A stretch of DNA of 64,000 nt from JAIQFL01 sp035295745. GTDB lineage: Bacteria > Acidobacteriota > Terriglobia > Bryobacterales > Bryobacteraceae. Shown here one piece after another: positions 1 to 8,889 of the stretch; position 1 is the first letter of the stretch; every line of letters starts with the position of its first letter. Below the pieces are notes generated by a model. It saw nothing but the letters and a program-made list of their open reading frames with translations, had not been told where the DNA came from and searched no databases. Both the position numbers and the translations under genes were made by a program. Location of the stretch: positions 50,062-114,061 of the forward strand of contig DATGIL010000007.1 of assembly GCA_035295745.1 (NCBI GenBank), in the 5' to 3' direction.

Positions 1-661
1 CGGCGTAGAGCGTTCCTTTTCTTACGTCGTAACGGAAGAACGCTTGGGAGGAACCATCGTCCGCAACTCCGTAGGCCACGGTCCGGTCCGGTGTCGTCTC
101 TACCTGGGCCAGGATGATCTGGGTCGGGAACGTCGGCGTTTTGGCGGGTATCTGTTGCGTCGCCAACGCCGCAAACGTCGTGAGTACATTAACCAGGCCC
201 GATACCGGATCGAACTGCAGGAGGCTGGAGCTGGTTACCACCATCGCCGTTCCGTCGGCAAGGAATGCCAGACCCAACGGAGTATCTCCGGTAGTAAACG
301 TCTGCCGTGTACCATCGTTAAGGTTAATTAAAGTGAGTGCGTTCGTTCCAGTGGCGGGCGTCTTGACATTGCCGAAGTGAGCCACCAGGAGAAATTGATT
401 GTCCGGAGAGATGGAAATCGCGCCGGGTTGCGCAGCCACATTCATGGAGGTGTTAATCGAGCCGTCGGCCAGCGACATCACCTCGATACGATTCGCCGTG
501 AAGTTCGCGATGTACAGCACGCCGCGCGATTCATCCAGCGCAATATCGGATGCGTGGCCGCCGATTGGAACCACGGCTCCAAAAGTGGCTGCATGAGAGG
601 GGGTGACAGCGCTCGTCAGAGCGACCGCCAACATAACCGAAATCAGAACACCGTTGCGCAT
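1..661 (-). CDS. Secreted YVTN-type beta-propeller protein (partial, 3' end outside window)
   Basis: An open frame on the minus strand starts at ATG 659-661 and runs off the left edge with no stop, giving at least 220 residues. It begins with a signal peptide (MRNGVLISVMLAVALTSA, cleavage near SHA-A). Propeller-like repeats follow: GVLYIANFTANRIEV, then AISISPDNQFLLVAH, then LGLAFLADGTAMVV. This is the pattern of YVTN/SMP-30-like seven-bladed propellers exported by Solibacter-type acidobacteria, which often carry a C-terminal TIGR03437 domain; that part would lie outside the window. It diverges from the secreted protein at 840, and the 178-bp gap probably holds both promoters. The substrate or ligand cannot be told from sequence. 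Confidence 0.8.
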   Translation of the reverse strand, partial: MRNGVLISVMLAVALTSAVTPSHAATFGAVVPIGGHASDIALDESRGVLYIANFTANRIEVMSLADGSINTSMNVAAQPGAISISPDNQFLLVAHFGNVKTPATGTNALTLINLNDGTRQTFTTGDTPLGLAFLADGTAMVVTSSSLLQFDPVSGLVNVLTTFAALATQQIPAKTPTFPTQIILAQVETTPDRTVAYGVADDGSSQAFFRYDVRKGTLYA

Positions 662-839
662 AGAAAATGACCCTTCGAACGTTCCGATTAAATGCCTCCA
701 GCGCCATGGAATCAATAATCGATATGGCTAGTAAGTCCTGCATTACCAAAGTTAGCCAAGATTTTTGAGGTGATTCTTCATATACTCGACGCGTGGGAAG
801 AGGGCTGCTCGCGCTTGAGGCAGCCAGGGAACGAAGGCC

Positions 840-3164
840 ATGAAGAAATTTCAATCAAAAGTCGCGCCCGTGTTCATCCTGACGATGATTTCGTCAGCGC
901 TGCTCATTCCGGACTCTTACGCACAAAACTTGGGCAGCACGGTGACCGTGGCGCCATTGCCCGATGGCGCCTATTTCAGCGTCGACGGCCAGATTTACAG
1001 TCACGCGATGAGCGCCATTTGGCCAGCGGGCAGCAAGCACACTCTATCAGTCGATTCCCTGCTTCAGGGCGGCTCGTCACAGCTGAAAACTCAGTTCACT
1101 TTTAAGAATTGGACTAGTAATATCGGAGCGGTGCAGGGCGGCACCAATACAATTATAGTCACTGCCGACCCTGCAATTACTTACTATCATGCGAACTTCG
1201 ACCTGCAGTATGCGCTGAGTCTGATCTTCTTCAGTTGCCCCGATCCGACTAACTGCGCGAGCCCAGGCATCATTTATGTGGGCGGGGCGCCCTACAGCAC
1301 CACGCAGGACATTTACATGTCGGCGTTAAGCTCGGTAATCCTGACCGCGGCGCCGAACCCGGGCTGGGTCTTCACCGGGTGGCAGCCGGGCCCGAACCAG
1401 AACATCCAAGGCACTACGGACACGGTAGTCCTAAACGGTCCGGTGATGGTCTACCCTGTCTTTCGCCAGGCCCGCACCATCAATCTAAATAGCTCGCCCT
1501 CCGGCTTGACTCTGCTCGCGGACCGCACCAAAGTTCCCACCCCGACCGCCCTCGAATGGGGATGGGACACCACTCACACTCTCGGAGTAGTCAGCCCGCA
1601 ACTCGATAATTCGGGTAAGTGGTGGGCCTTCCAGTCATGGAGTGATGGCGGAGTCGCCACCCACGCCTACACCGTAACTGACTCACAGACGCCCGATTCA
1701 ATCACTGCCGTCTTTGCTCCCGCGGCCTCTGTCCTGTACGCGACCACCCCCAACGGACTTACACTCAGCATCGACGGACGGACTAACTGGACGAGTTATG
1801 GCTTTGTGTGGGGTGTCGGCGAGACGCATCACTTTGAGGCTCCCGCGCAGCAGACCGACTCCACCGGGCACGTTTGGGCTTTCAGTTCGTGGTCGAATGG
1901 GGGGCCGGCGGCGCAGGATTTCACCGTGCCCGCAAGTGCTGTCGATACCGGAGTCCATTTCACTGCCACCTATAGCCCGATGGGGCACTTGACCGTGGCA
2001 GCCAGCGTCCCCAATCTGACTATTCAAGTGGACGGCAAGGATTGCGCAACACCCTGTGATGTCATACGCCCGGTGGGCACTTCTGTACATTTGAGTACAG
2101 CCGCTTCGATCCCGGTGACGGACGGGGTGCGCAACGATTTCGTGGGTTGGCCGGGTAGCGGCTCTTCGTCTTCGGACTGGAATGTGACGCTCACTGCCGA
2201 CCCCATGAATCTTGTGGCAAGCTACCACGTCATGAACCGCCTGGCTGCGTCCTCGACGCCTCCCCAGGGGGCCACCTGGTCGATGACTCCGAATTCCCCA
2301 GATGGCTTCTACGATGCCCAGACCATGGTCAGCGTCGGCGTCACGGCGTTGCCCGGCTATCGCTTCCACTCCTGGAGCGGCGATCTGACGGGCACCAAAC
2401 CGGTCGGCACGCTCGCCATGAACGCGCCGAGATCGGTGCAGGCCCAACTCGATCCCATTCCCTACATCGCGCCCACGGGTGTAAGCAATGCCGCTGGCGC
2501 CACACCCCAAAGCGGAGTGGCCCCCGGATCTGTGGTCGCCATCTTCGGCGCGAGCTTTGCGACCGATACCGCGGTGGGCCCCACCAGCCCACTCGCGCAG
2601 ACGCTCGGCGGCGTCACGGCCACGGTGGGGAGCCGCTACGTTCCTCTGTTCTTTGTTTCTCCCACGCAGATCAATTTGCAACTGCCCGACGATCTGGGCC
2701 TGGGTGCGCAGACGCTGACCGTGAATTCGACGGGGCTGCCGGCGGTCACTGCCACATTCACCGCGGTGCGCAATGCGCCTGGCCTGTTCTCGCAGACGGT
2801 GGGAACCAACCTGTTCGCCATCGCCCTGCATGAGGATGGCACGGCGGTGACAGCTGACTCGCCTGCAAAGCATGGCGAGTTGCTAACAGTCTACGGCACA
2901 GGCTTCGGGCCGGCAGATCATGCTCGTCCCGAAGGCTTCCCAGTGCCTTCCGATCCGCCCTTCCTGCTGCTGGACTCGCCCACGATTTTAGTCGGCGATA
3001 GCGCGATCCTAGCCGCGGCGAACGCCTTCGTCGTGCCCGGACGGATTGGCATCGATGCAGTGCAATTTCGTCTGGACGATACCGCGCCCACCGGAACCAA
3101 TGCCAATCTGCATGTAACGATCAACGGCCAGGACAGCAATACGGTCCTGCTGCCGATTCAGTAA
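840..3164 (+). CDS. Secreted InlB-B-repeat-like protein with C-terminal TIGR03437 domain
   Basis: The 774-residue protein opens with a signal peptide that ends near SYAQN. Residues about 30-540 hold repeated modules with Trp-Gly cores (FKNWTSN, FTGWQPG, FQSWSDGG, FSSWSNGG, FHSWSGDL), the signature of divergent InlB B-repeat/PEGA-like beta modules. From about residue 545 (GVSNAAGATPQSGVAPGSV) to the end it matches the TIGR03437 domain: SYVPLFFVSPTQIN-like block, then LLTVYGTGFGP, then a terminal VTINGQDSNTV block. This domain is known almost only from Solibacter relatives, on secreted proteins of unknown function. A clear hairpin terminator follows at 3189. A cell-surface or extracellular role is inferred. 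Confidence 0.85.
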   Translation: MKKFQSKVAPVFILTMISSALLIPDSYAQNLGSTVTVAPLPDGAYFSVDGQIYSHAMSAIWPAGSKHTLSVDSLLQGGSSQLKTQFTFKNWTSNIGAVQGGTNTIIVTADPAITYYHANFDLQYALSLIFFSCPDPTNCASPGIIYVGGAPYSTTQDIYMSALSSVILTAAPNPGWVFTGWQPGPNQNIQGTTDTVVLNGPVMVYPVFRQARTINLNSSPSGLTLLADRTKVPTPTALEWGWDTTHTLGVVSPQLDNSGKWWAFQSWSDGGVATHAYTVTDSQTPDSITAVFAPAASVLYATTPNGLTLSIDGRTNWTSYGFVWGVGETHHFEAPAQQTDSTGHVWAFSSWSNGGPAAQDFTVPASAVDTGVHFTATYSPMGHLTVAASVPNLTIQVDGKDCATPCDVIRPVGTSVHLSTAASIPVTDGVRNDFVGWPGSGSSSSDWNVTLTADPMNLVASYHVMNRLAASSTPPQGATWSMTPNSPDGFYDAQTMVSVGVTALPGYRFHSWSGDLTGTKPVGTLAMNAPRSVQAQLDPIPYIAPTGVSNAAGATPQSGVAPGSVVAIFGASFATDTAVGPTSPLAQTLGGVTATVGSRYVPLFFVSPTQINLQLPDDLGLGAQTLTVNSTGLPAVTATFTAVRNAPGLFSQTVGTNLFAIALHEDGTAVTADSPAKHGELLTVYGTGFGPADHARPEGFPVPSDPPFLLLDSPTILVGDSAILAAANAFVVPGRIGIDAVQFRLDDTAPTGTNANLHVTINGQDSNTVLLPIQ

Positions 3165-3188
3165 CTACAGCTTCCACTTTTCGCCACG

Positions 3189-3223
3189 AATGCCCATGGC
3201 TCGCAAGGACCATGGGCATTTTT
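3189..3223 (+). terminator. Intrinsic terminator after the 840-3164 gene
   Basis: A perfect 11-bp inverted repeat, AATGCCCATGG (3189-3199) and CCATGGGCATT (3210-3220), encloses a 10-nt loop and runs into a T tract ending at 3223. It sits 25 bp past the stop codon and before the next gene at 3258, so it separates the two same-strand genes. Confidence 0.85.
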
Positions 3224-3257
3224 GCAACTACCGCCGAATTCCTAACGTTTAGTAGAC

Positions 3258-4223
3258 ATGCGGCCATCCATTTTCCTGGTGCCTGTTCTTCTATTCAGCG
3301 GCGCGTTGTGGGCGCAGGATCAGGTCTTCCGCGTCAGTTCCGAACTCGTAGTCGTCGACGCCCAGGTGACCAATCGTAAAACGGGCGCCACCGTCGGCTC
3401 TCTGCAGCAGGGCGATTTGGAGGTCTTCGAGGACGGCATTCGTCAGCAAATCGCCTCCTTCAGCCGCGACAAACTCCCGCTCTCCATCGTCTTCCTGTTC
3501 GACCTCACCGATAGCGTCCAGCCCGTGCTGATCCCCTTGGCACAAGGCGCCGCCCAAGCCCTCGAGCACCTCAAACCGGAAGACGAGATCGCCGTGATGG
3601 TCTATCAGGAAGAGGCCTCACTCCTGCAGGACTTCACTAACGACCGCGAACTCGCGATCGCCGCAATCCGCCGAGCGGGAACAGGACAGAGAGAAGCCAG
3701 CGCCAATGCCTTCTTCAACGAAGGTGTCTTCCAGGCAGCGGCGCAAGCTGGAAAAAGCGCCAACCCGTCCAGCCGGCGCGTCATCATCTGGCTTACCGAC
3801 AACGTTCCCAACATCCCGCACGACGGTATTCATACCGAACAGGAGGCGCTTCGCGCGGTCAGCGATTCCGGTACGGTGGTCTGCTCCCTGTTGGAATTCA
3901 GCGCCATGTCGCGTACCATGTCCGTGCTGTTCAAACACAACCCGATGTTTCTCGGCTCGCGTACACACCATCCTCCCGGCGATGTCAACCATTACGCCGA
4001 TCAAAGCGGCGGCATCGTACTGAAGTCGAGCAAGGAAGAGATCGCGGATAATCTGGCCCGGCTGATCGACGAGCTTCGCAGCCGCTACAGCATCGGCTAC
4101 AAACCCGCGAACGATAGGTCCGGCACGGAACGATTTCACCGCATCGAAGTACGGCCTACGAAAGCCGCCGAGCAGCGTCTTGGCCGCATGGTGATTAAAA
4201 CGCGAACCGGATACTATCGCTGA
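3258..4223 (+). CDS. Secreted VWFA-related protein (TIGR03436-like)
   Basis: The 321-residue protein has a short signal peptide (MRPSIFLVPVLLFSGALWAQ). An N-terminal beta segment (FRVSSELVVVDAQVTN, then DLEVFEDGIRQQIASF) is followed by a von Willebrand A fold: IVFLFDLTDSV at the MIDAS position, then DEIAVMVYQ, then RVIIWLTDN. It ends RSRYSIGYKP...RTGYYR, the usual finish of the acidobacterial VWFA-related family. The metal motif is degenerate (DLTDS rather than DxSxS), so metal binding is uncertain. It converges with permease 1, whose stop lies 3 bp away. Function is unknown; surface binding is inferred. Confidence 0.85.
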   Translation: MRPSIFLVPVLLFSGALWAQDQVFRVSSELVVVDAQVTNRKTGATVGSLQQGDLEVFEDGIRQQIASFSRDKLPLSIVFLFDLTDSVQPVLIPLAQGAAQALEHLKPEDEIAVMVYQEEASLLQDFTNDRELAIAAIRRAGTGQREASANAFFNEGVFQAAAQAGKSANPSSRRVIIWLTDNVPNIPHDGIHTEQEALRAVSDSGTVVCSLLEFSAMSRTMSVLFKHNPMFLGSRTHHPPGDVNHYADQSGGIVLKSSKEEIADNLARLIDELRSRYSIGYKPANDRSGTERFHRIEVRPTKAAEQRLGRMVIKTRTGYYR

Positions 4224-4226
4224 CGT

Positions 4227-6728
4227 CTACTCCCAACGCAGCGCGTTCATAGGATCGATCGTGGTGGCCCGTCTCGCGGGAATGTATCCTGCCATCGCGG
4301 TCACGGCGGTGATTCCCAACGCCGCCCCCGCCATGGTCAGCAGATCGATCGGGTTGACTCCGAATAGCTGCGCCTGCACCAGTCGCGTCAGGGCAACGGT
4401 ACCGGCCAAGCCGATTGCCACGCCCACTCCGGCGACGGTGAGCGTCTCGCTCAGCACCATCCACAGCACACTGCGGTGGCCTGCGCCCAGCGCCATGCGA
4501 ATGCCGATCTCGCGCGTTCGCCGCGCCACCATGAACGCCATCACGCCGTACAGGCCGAGCGCCGCGAGCAGCGTCGCCAGCAAGCCGAAGACGCTCGAAA
4601 GAGTGGCAAGCAGCCTCTCGGTCAGGAGCGAGATCTCCAACTGGTCGGTCATCGTACGCATATCGTAAACCGGCACGCCCGGATCCACTGTACGCGCCTG
4701 AGACCGCACCAGATCGATCGTCCCGGCAGTGTCGCTTCCAGCCCGCACATACATCGTGCCGCCACCCGCAAAACCCTTCTGATCAAACGGCACGTAGAGC
4801 TCGTCGGGGATCTCTTCGCGCATATTCTCGTATTTCGTATCGCCGACCACTCCCACGATCTCTATATCGGTTTTGGTTCCGGGATCGATTCCCATGCCGA
4901 TGTGACGGCCCAGCGGTTCGCTGGCGCCAAAATACCGTTTGGCGAATTTCTGGTTCACGATGCCAACCTTGGGCGCTCCCTTGATATCGCGTTCCGTGAA
5001 ATCGCGGCCCCTCACCACCGGAATCTTCAAGGTCTTGAAGAAGCCCGGACTGCAATACTGCATGTGTGGATCGGGACGCCCGTCCGGCTTGGCCGCGTAC
5101 CCTTCAATGGTGACCCAGTTATCCCACTCGTTATTCTCCAGTACAGGAACCACCGCGATACTGTGAGACTCCACGCCGGGAAGCGCGCTCAGCCGTTCAT
5201 GCAAGCGTCGATAGTAGTCCTCGGTCCCGGTGGGATCATAGTGGCTCAGGGTGGGATCGACACTGAATGCCACGACACCTTGAACATCGAATCCCGGATT
5301 CAGCATCTTGAGATTGCGCAGGCTCTGCAGAAATAGCCCCGCGCCGATAATCAGCAGCAGGGACAAGGACACCTGGCCCACCACCAGCCCTTTGCGCAGC
5401 GCGGCGGAGCCGCCGCGAATCACCGCACCAGCCTGATCTTTCAGTGTATCGGCCAAACCAGGCCGCGTGGACTGGAGTGCTGGAAGCAGGCCGAAGAGAA
5501 TTCCCGCCGCGACCGAAGTCACAAACGTGAACGCCAGCATGGTCCAATCCGGCGTGCTGGAAAGGGACAGCGGCGTGTGTCCGGAAGGCAAAAATCGAAT
5601 CAAAGCTCCATCGATCACTACCGCCAGGCCCACACCCAACGCACCTCCGAGCGCCGACAGCAACAGGCTCTCCATCAGTAATTGGCGAACCAGGCCGCCG
5701 CGCCACGCGCCTAATGCGAGCCGCACCGCCATTTCCTTCTGCCGTGCCGAAGCGCGTGCGATCAGCAGATTCGCCACATTCGAGCAGGCGATCAGGAGCA
5801 CCAGGCCCACAATGCTCATCAACGCATACAGTGGCTTGGAGTAGTCCCGGCGCAGATTCGAACGTCCTTTCGATCCCGGCGTCACCTCCATCCACATCTT
5901 GAGAAACTCATCCTTTACCACCGGCGACGCTTTGGAGAACGGCGCCTCCGTCACCTCACGATTCAAAATCTGGTGAAAGAGCGGCTGTAATCCGGCCTGC
6001 GCCTTGTCCATCGACATACCCGGTTTCAAGCGGCCAAAGACCTCCACCCAGCGGAAACGGTCGTTTTTCAATCGCGGAAATTCCGAGTGGGGTAAGTCAT
6101 CCTTCATCATCACCGGGATACGAATTTGCGGAGCCCGCCCCGGCTCCACTCCGTCGAAACCCGGGCTGCTGACCCCGATAATCGTGAGCGCTCGCCCGTT
6201 GACGACGATCTCCTTGCCGACAATTCCAGGATCCGCCGCAAAGCGTGCGCGCCAGTAGCCATAGCTGAGCACCGCCAATGGATGGCCCCCGATCGTCACG
6301 TCGTCGGAAGGCCCAAAAACGCGGCCAACTGCCGCACCCACGCCGAGCACCGGGAAATAGGTGCCGGAAACAAAGTCGGCGCCGATCAATTCCGTCGAGC
6401 CCTGGAAAGTCGCGCTCACGGTATTCGGATAGGTGCAGAAGAGTCCGCTGAAGACTTCATTCTTGTCGCGGATCTCCTGATACATCGGGTACGAGAGGCG
6501 GTCGGGTCCGTTGTTGCCGCCGTAGTGCTTGCCGCGTCCCGCAAGCATCACGAGTTGCTCCGGATCTTTTACCGGCAGCGATTGCAGAATGAGCTGATGG
6601 ATGAGAGTAAAGATGGCCGTGTTCGCGCCGATACCAAGGGCTAGAGAGAGGACGGAGACGCATAAAAAGACAGGCGACTTGCGCAGCGTGCGAACGGAAT
6701 ATCGGAAATCGCGCAGAATAGCTGGCAT
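4227..6728 (-). CDS. Orphan ABC-type permease 1 (ADOP / MacB-FtsX family)
   Basis: The 833-residue membrane protein begins MPAILRDFRYSVRTLRKSP, then a first helix with the family motif SLALGIGANTAIF. A MacB-like periplasmic core (residues about 50-250) leads into an FtsX helix bundle (VLLIACSNVANLLIARAS), a second periplasmic domain and a final FtsX bundle with RRTREIGIRMALGA and the terminal IPARRATTIDPMNALRWE. This duplicated layout defines the acidobacterial orphan permeases, which lack an adjacent ATPase, as here. Relatives export macrolides, lipoproteins or peptides, but a substrate cannot be assigned. Two more copies lie at 14638 and 32258. Confidence 0.9.
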   Translation of the reverse strand: MPAILRDFRYSVRTLRKSPVFLCVSVLSLALGIGANTAIFTLIHQLILQSLPVKDPEQLVMLAGRGKHYGGNNGPDRLSYPMYQEIRDKNEVFSGLFCTYPNTVSATFQGSTELIGADFVSGTYFPVLGVGAAVGRVFGPSDDVTIGGHPLAVLSYGYWRARFAADPGIVGKEIVVNGRALTIIGVSSPGFDGVEPGRAPQIRIPVMMKDDLPHSEFPRLKNDRFRWVEVFGRLKPGMSMDKAQAGLQPLFHQILNREVTEAPFSKASPVVKDEFLKMWMEVTPGSKGRSNLRRDYSKPLYALMSIVGLVLLIACSNVANLLIARASARQKEMAVRLALGAWRGGLVRQLLMESLLLSALGGALGVGLAVVIDGALIRFLPSGHTPLSLSSTPDWTMLAFTFVTSVAAGILFGLLPALQSTRPGLADTLKDQAGAVIRGGSAALRKGLVVGQVSLSLLLIIGAGLFLQSLRNLKMLNPGFDVQGVVAFSVDPTLSHYDPTGTEDYYRRLHERLSALPGVESHSIAVVPVLENNEWDNWVTIEGYAAKPDGRPDPHMQYCSPGFFKTLKIPVVRGRDFTERDIKGAPKVGIVNQKFAKRYFGASEPLGRHIGMGIDPGTKTDIEIVGVVGDTKYENMREEIPDELYVPFDQKGFAGGGTMYVRAGSDTAGTIDLVRSQARTVDPGVPVYDMRTMTDQLEISLLTERLLATLSSVFGLLATLLAALGLYGVMAFMVARRTREIGIRMALGAGHRSVLWMVLSETLTVAGVGVAIGLAGTVALTRLVQAQLFGVNPIDLLTMAGAALGITAVTAMAGYIPARRATTIDPMNALRWE

Positions 6729-6805
6729 CGCCGGTTATACTCCGCAACTTCCCAAAAGTTACACGTGGTTCGGATCGCTGCGGTCGTCAGCGCGTATTCG
6801 CTATC

Positions 6806-7366
6806 ATGATGATCATGGGCACGACGGCGTTGGTCAGCCTGCAAGATTTCGAGGATCTCGAAATATCCGAGGATGTTGAACTGCTGAGAGGAGAGTTGGT
6901 CCACATGTCCCTTCCGGTGGCGCTGCACGCGGATATCTGCGAGCGAATTTACGATCCCCTCAGAGAGGCCTTCAAACGCCGGCAGGCCGGCAACCCGAAT
7001 GTCCCATGCGGGCACGTTCATTTCGAAGTGGGCTATCTCCTTACTGAAGATCCCCCGACGCTCCTGGGACCAGACGTCAGCATCACTCACCCGAACCAGC
7101 CCGTCAATCGCTTCTACCAAGGCGCGCCTGCCGTAGTCTTCGAAGTCATTTCCGCAAACGACCGCGCTCAGCGCCTGGAAGAGAAGATCGCCGAGTATTT
7201 GGATCATGGGGCCGGCGAGGTCTGGGCGATCTTTCCCGCTACACGCCACGCCTGGGTCTACCGCCAGGGTACGGCACGTCTCGAAACCGAAACAATCCGC
7301 TCCGACTTCTTTCCCGAGGTCGAAATCCCGCTCCACGACCTGCTCTCGTCAGCTTCCCCGGTTTGA
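6806..7366 (+). CDS. Uma2-family (DUF820) putative PD-(D/E)XK endonuclease
   Basis: The 186-residue protein has the Uma2 order: LLRGELVHMSLP near the start, PDVSI at about residue 91, VFEVISANDRA at about 110, then EKIAEYLDHGAGEVWAIFP. The Asp and the Glu-x-Ile pair are the presumed PD-(D/E)XK catalytic residues. The reading could start at ATG 6806 or at ATG 6815, since the first residues are MMIMG. It diverges from permease 1. Uma2 proteins are abundant in acidobacteria and cyanobacteria, are often in multiple copies, and have no firmly established target. Confidence 0.85.
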   Translation: MMIMGTTALVSLQDFEDLEISEDVELLRGELVHMSLPVALHADICERIYDPLREAFKRRQAGNPNVPCGHVHFEVGYLLTEDPPTLLGPDVSITHPNQPVNRFYQGAPAVVFEVISANDRAQRLEEKIAEYLDHGAGEVWAIFPATRHAWVYRQGTARLETETIRSDFFPEVEIPLHDLLSSASPV

Positions 7367-7400
7367 CACCCTCATTTTGGTGCTGTTAGCCTGAATTTTC

Positions 7401-8504
7401 ATGCCATCGGCGCCTTCGCTTCGCACAACTCCGCTCCACTCTGTCCATTGCGGCCTGAGCGCCAAGATGGTGGACTTCGGCGGCTGGGATATGCCCGTCC
7501 AATACTCGGGCATCATCGAAGAACACCACGCCGTGCGCCGCGCCGTTGGAGTCTTCGATGTGAGCCACATGGGCGAGATCGAAATCAGCGGCCCCGAAGC
7601 AGCCAGGCTCACCGATTTCATCACCACCAACCACGCTGCGAAACTCAAAATCGGGCAGGCGCACTACTCCGGACTGCTCTACGAAACCGGCGGCTTCGTC
7701 GACGACATCCTGGTGTACAAGGTCGCGGACGACCACTTCTTCCTGTGCGTCAACGCCTCGAACCAGGACAAAGATTTCGAGCACATCTGCTCTGCGAACC
7801 GTTTCGACGCACAGGTGGAAAATGCCGGCGAACGCTACTCGCAACTCGCCATACAGGGGCCCAAAGCGCTCGCCACCCTGCAGAAGCTGACGCCGGTCGA
7901 CCTCTCCACCATCCGCTATTACTGGTTCAAAGATGGGGAAGTCGCCGGTACTCCGGCGCGTATTGCGTACACGGGCTACACCGGAGAAGTCGGGTTCGAG
8001 ATCTTCGTACCGCCTTCGGAGGCAAAGCGCATCTGGGCACTCGTGCTCGAGTCCGGCGCCGAGTTCGGCATCAAGCCTTGCGGACTGGGCGCACGCAACA
8101 CGCTCCGCCTCGAAGCCAAGATGGCCCTCTACGGGCACGAAATCGATGCCTCCATCTCGCCGCTCGAAGCGGATCTCAGTTGGATCGTCAAGCTCGACAA
8201 GGGAGACTTCATTGGCCGCGATGCACTCCTGCGTCAGAAAGAAAAGGGCCTCACGCGCAAGCTCATCGGCTTCGAAATGCGCGGCCGGGGCATCGGTCGC
8301 GATGGCTACGAGGTGATGATCGACGGCGTTCCCGCGGGATGGGTCACCAGCGGATCCCCTTCGCCAACCTTATGTAAGAACATCGGGCTCTGTTATCTCC
8401 CCATCGCCCAGGCGCACCCGGGCCAGGCCATTCAAATCATGATCCGCAACCAGCCTGTGGATGCGGTGACCGTCGAAACTCCGTTTTATAAACGAGCGAA
8501 ATAG
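7401..8504 (+). CDS. gcvT: Aminomethyltransferase, glycine cleavage T protein
   Basis: GcvT moves the methylene unit from aminomethyl-lipoyl-GcvH to tetrahydrofolate and releases ammonia. The 367 residues match the family throughout: MVDFGGWDMPVQYSGI near the N-terminus, GVFDVSHMGEIEI, then RIAYTGYTGEVGFEIF, LRLEAKMALYGHEID and the C-terminal barrel ending VTVETPFYKR. It is the first gene of a four-gene glycine cleavage operon; gcvH starts one base after its stop. Only 34 bp separate it from the preceding Uma2 gene, so there is no room for a glycine riboswitch and the promoter may overlap the upstream gene. Confidence 0.96.
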   Translation: MPSAPSLRTTPLHSVHCGLSAKMVDFGGWDMPVQYSGIIEEHHAVRRAVGVFDVSHMGEIEISGPEAARLTDFITTNHAAKLKIGQAHYSGLLYETGGFVDDILVYKVADDHFFLCVNASNQDKDFEHICSANRFDAQVENAGERYSQLAIQGPKALATLQKLTPVDLSTIRYYWFKDGEVAGTPARIAYTGYTGEVGFEIFVPPSEAKRIWALVLESGAEFGIKPCGLGARNTLRLEAKMALYGHEIDASISPLEADLSWIVKLDKGDFIGRDALLRQKEKGLTRKLIGFEMRGRGIGRDGYEVMIDGVPAGWVTSGSPSPTLCKNIGLCYLPIAQAHPGQAIQIMIRNQPVDAVTVETPFYKRAK

Positions 8505-8505
8505 A

Positions 8506-8889
8506 ATGTATCCAGAAAACTTTCGGTACACCAAGGAACACGAATGGGTCCTCGCCGAGGGGGACACTGCGACCGTCGGCATCACCGATCACGCGCAAGA
8601 GGAATTGGGCGACATCGTGTACGTAGACTTGCCAAAAGCCGGCACGCACCTCGAGCAGGGTAAGAGCCTGGGTTCGGTGGAATCGGTCAAGGCCGTTTCC
8701 GACATCTACTCGCCGGTTAGCGGCGAAGTCACCGAAATCAACGCGATCCTGGCCGATTCGCCGGAGAAACTGAACGAAGATCCGCATGGCGCTGCCTGGC
8801 TCGTCAAGATGAAGCTCAGCGCCCCCGAAGAGGTAAAGAATCTAATGTCCGCCTCCGATTATCAAACGTATATAGGAGCCGAAAAGTAG
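8506..8889 (+). CDS. gcvH: Glycine cleavage H protein (lipoyl carrier)
   Basis: The 127-residue carrier shuttles the aminomethyl group between the P, T and L proteins. The lipoyl attachment lysine is K62 in GSVESVKAVSDIYSP, and the family N-terminus is intact (YTKEHEWV). The length is normal. The start follows the gcvT stop by one base, and the stop directly abuts the TTG start of gcvPA, so the genes are probably translated from one mRNA with coupling. The L protein (dihydrolipoyl dehydrogenase) is not in the window and must be supplied from elsewhere. Confidence 0.96.
   Translation: MYPENFRYTKEHEWVLAEGDTATVGITDHAQEELGDIVYVDLPKAGTHLEQGKSLGSVESVKAVSDIYSPVSGEVTEINAILADSPEKLNEDPHGAAWLVKMKLSAPEEVKNLMSASDYQTYIGAEK

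Noticed and set aside
1698..2873. 391-codon minus-strand frame opposite the secreted repeat protein
   Set aside because: The plus-strand protein has a signal peptide and recognised domains; this frame is its antisense shadow.
7367..7400. Glycine riboswitch before gcvT
   Set aside because: The gap is only 34 bp and shows no tandem aptamer fold, so there is no room for one.
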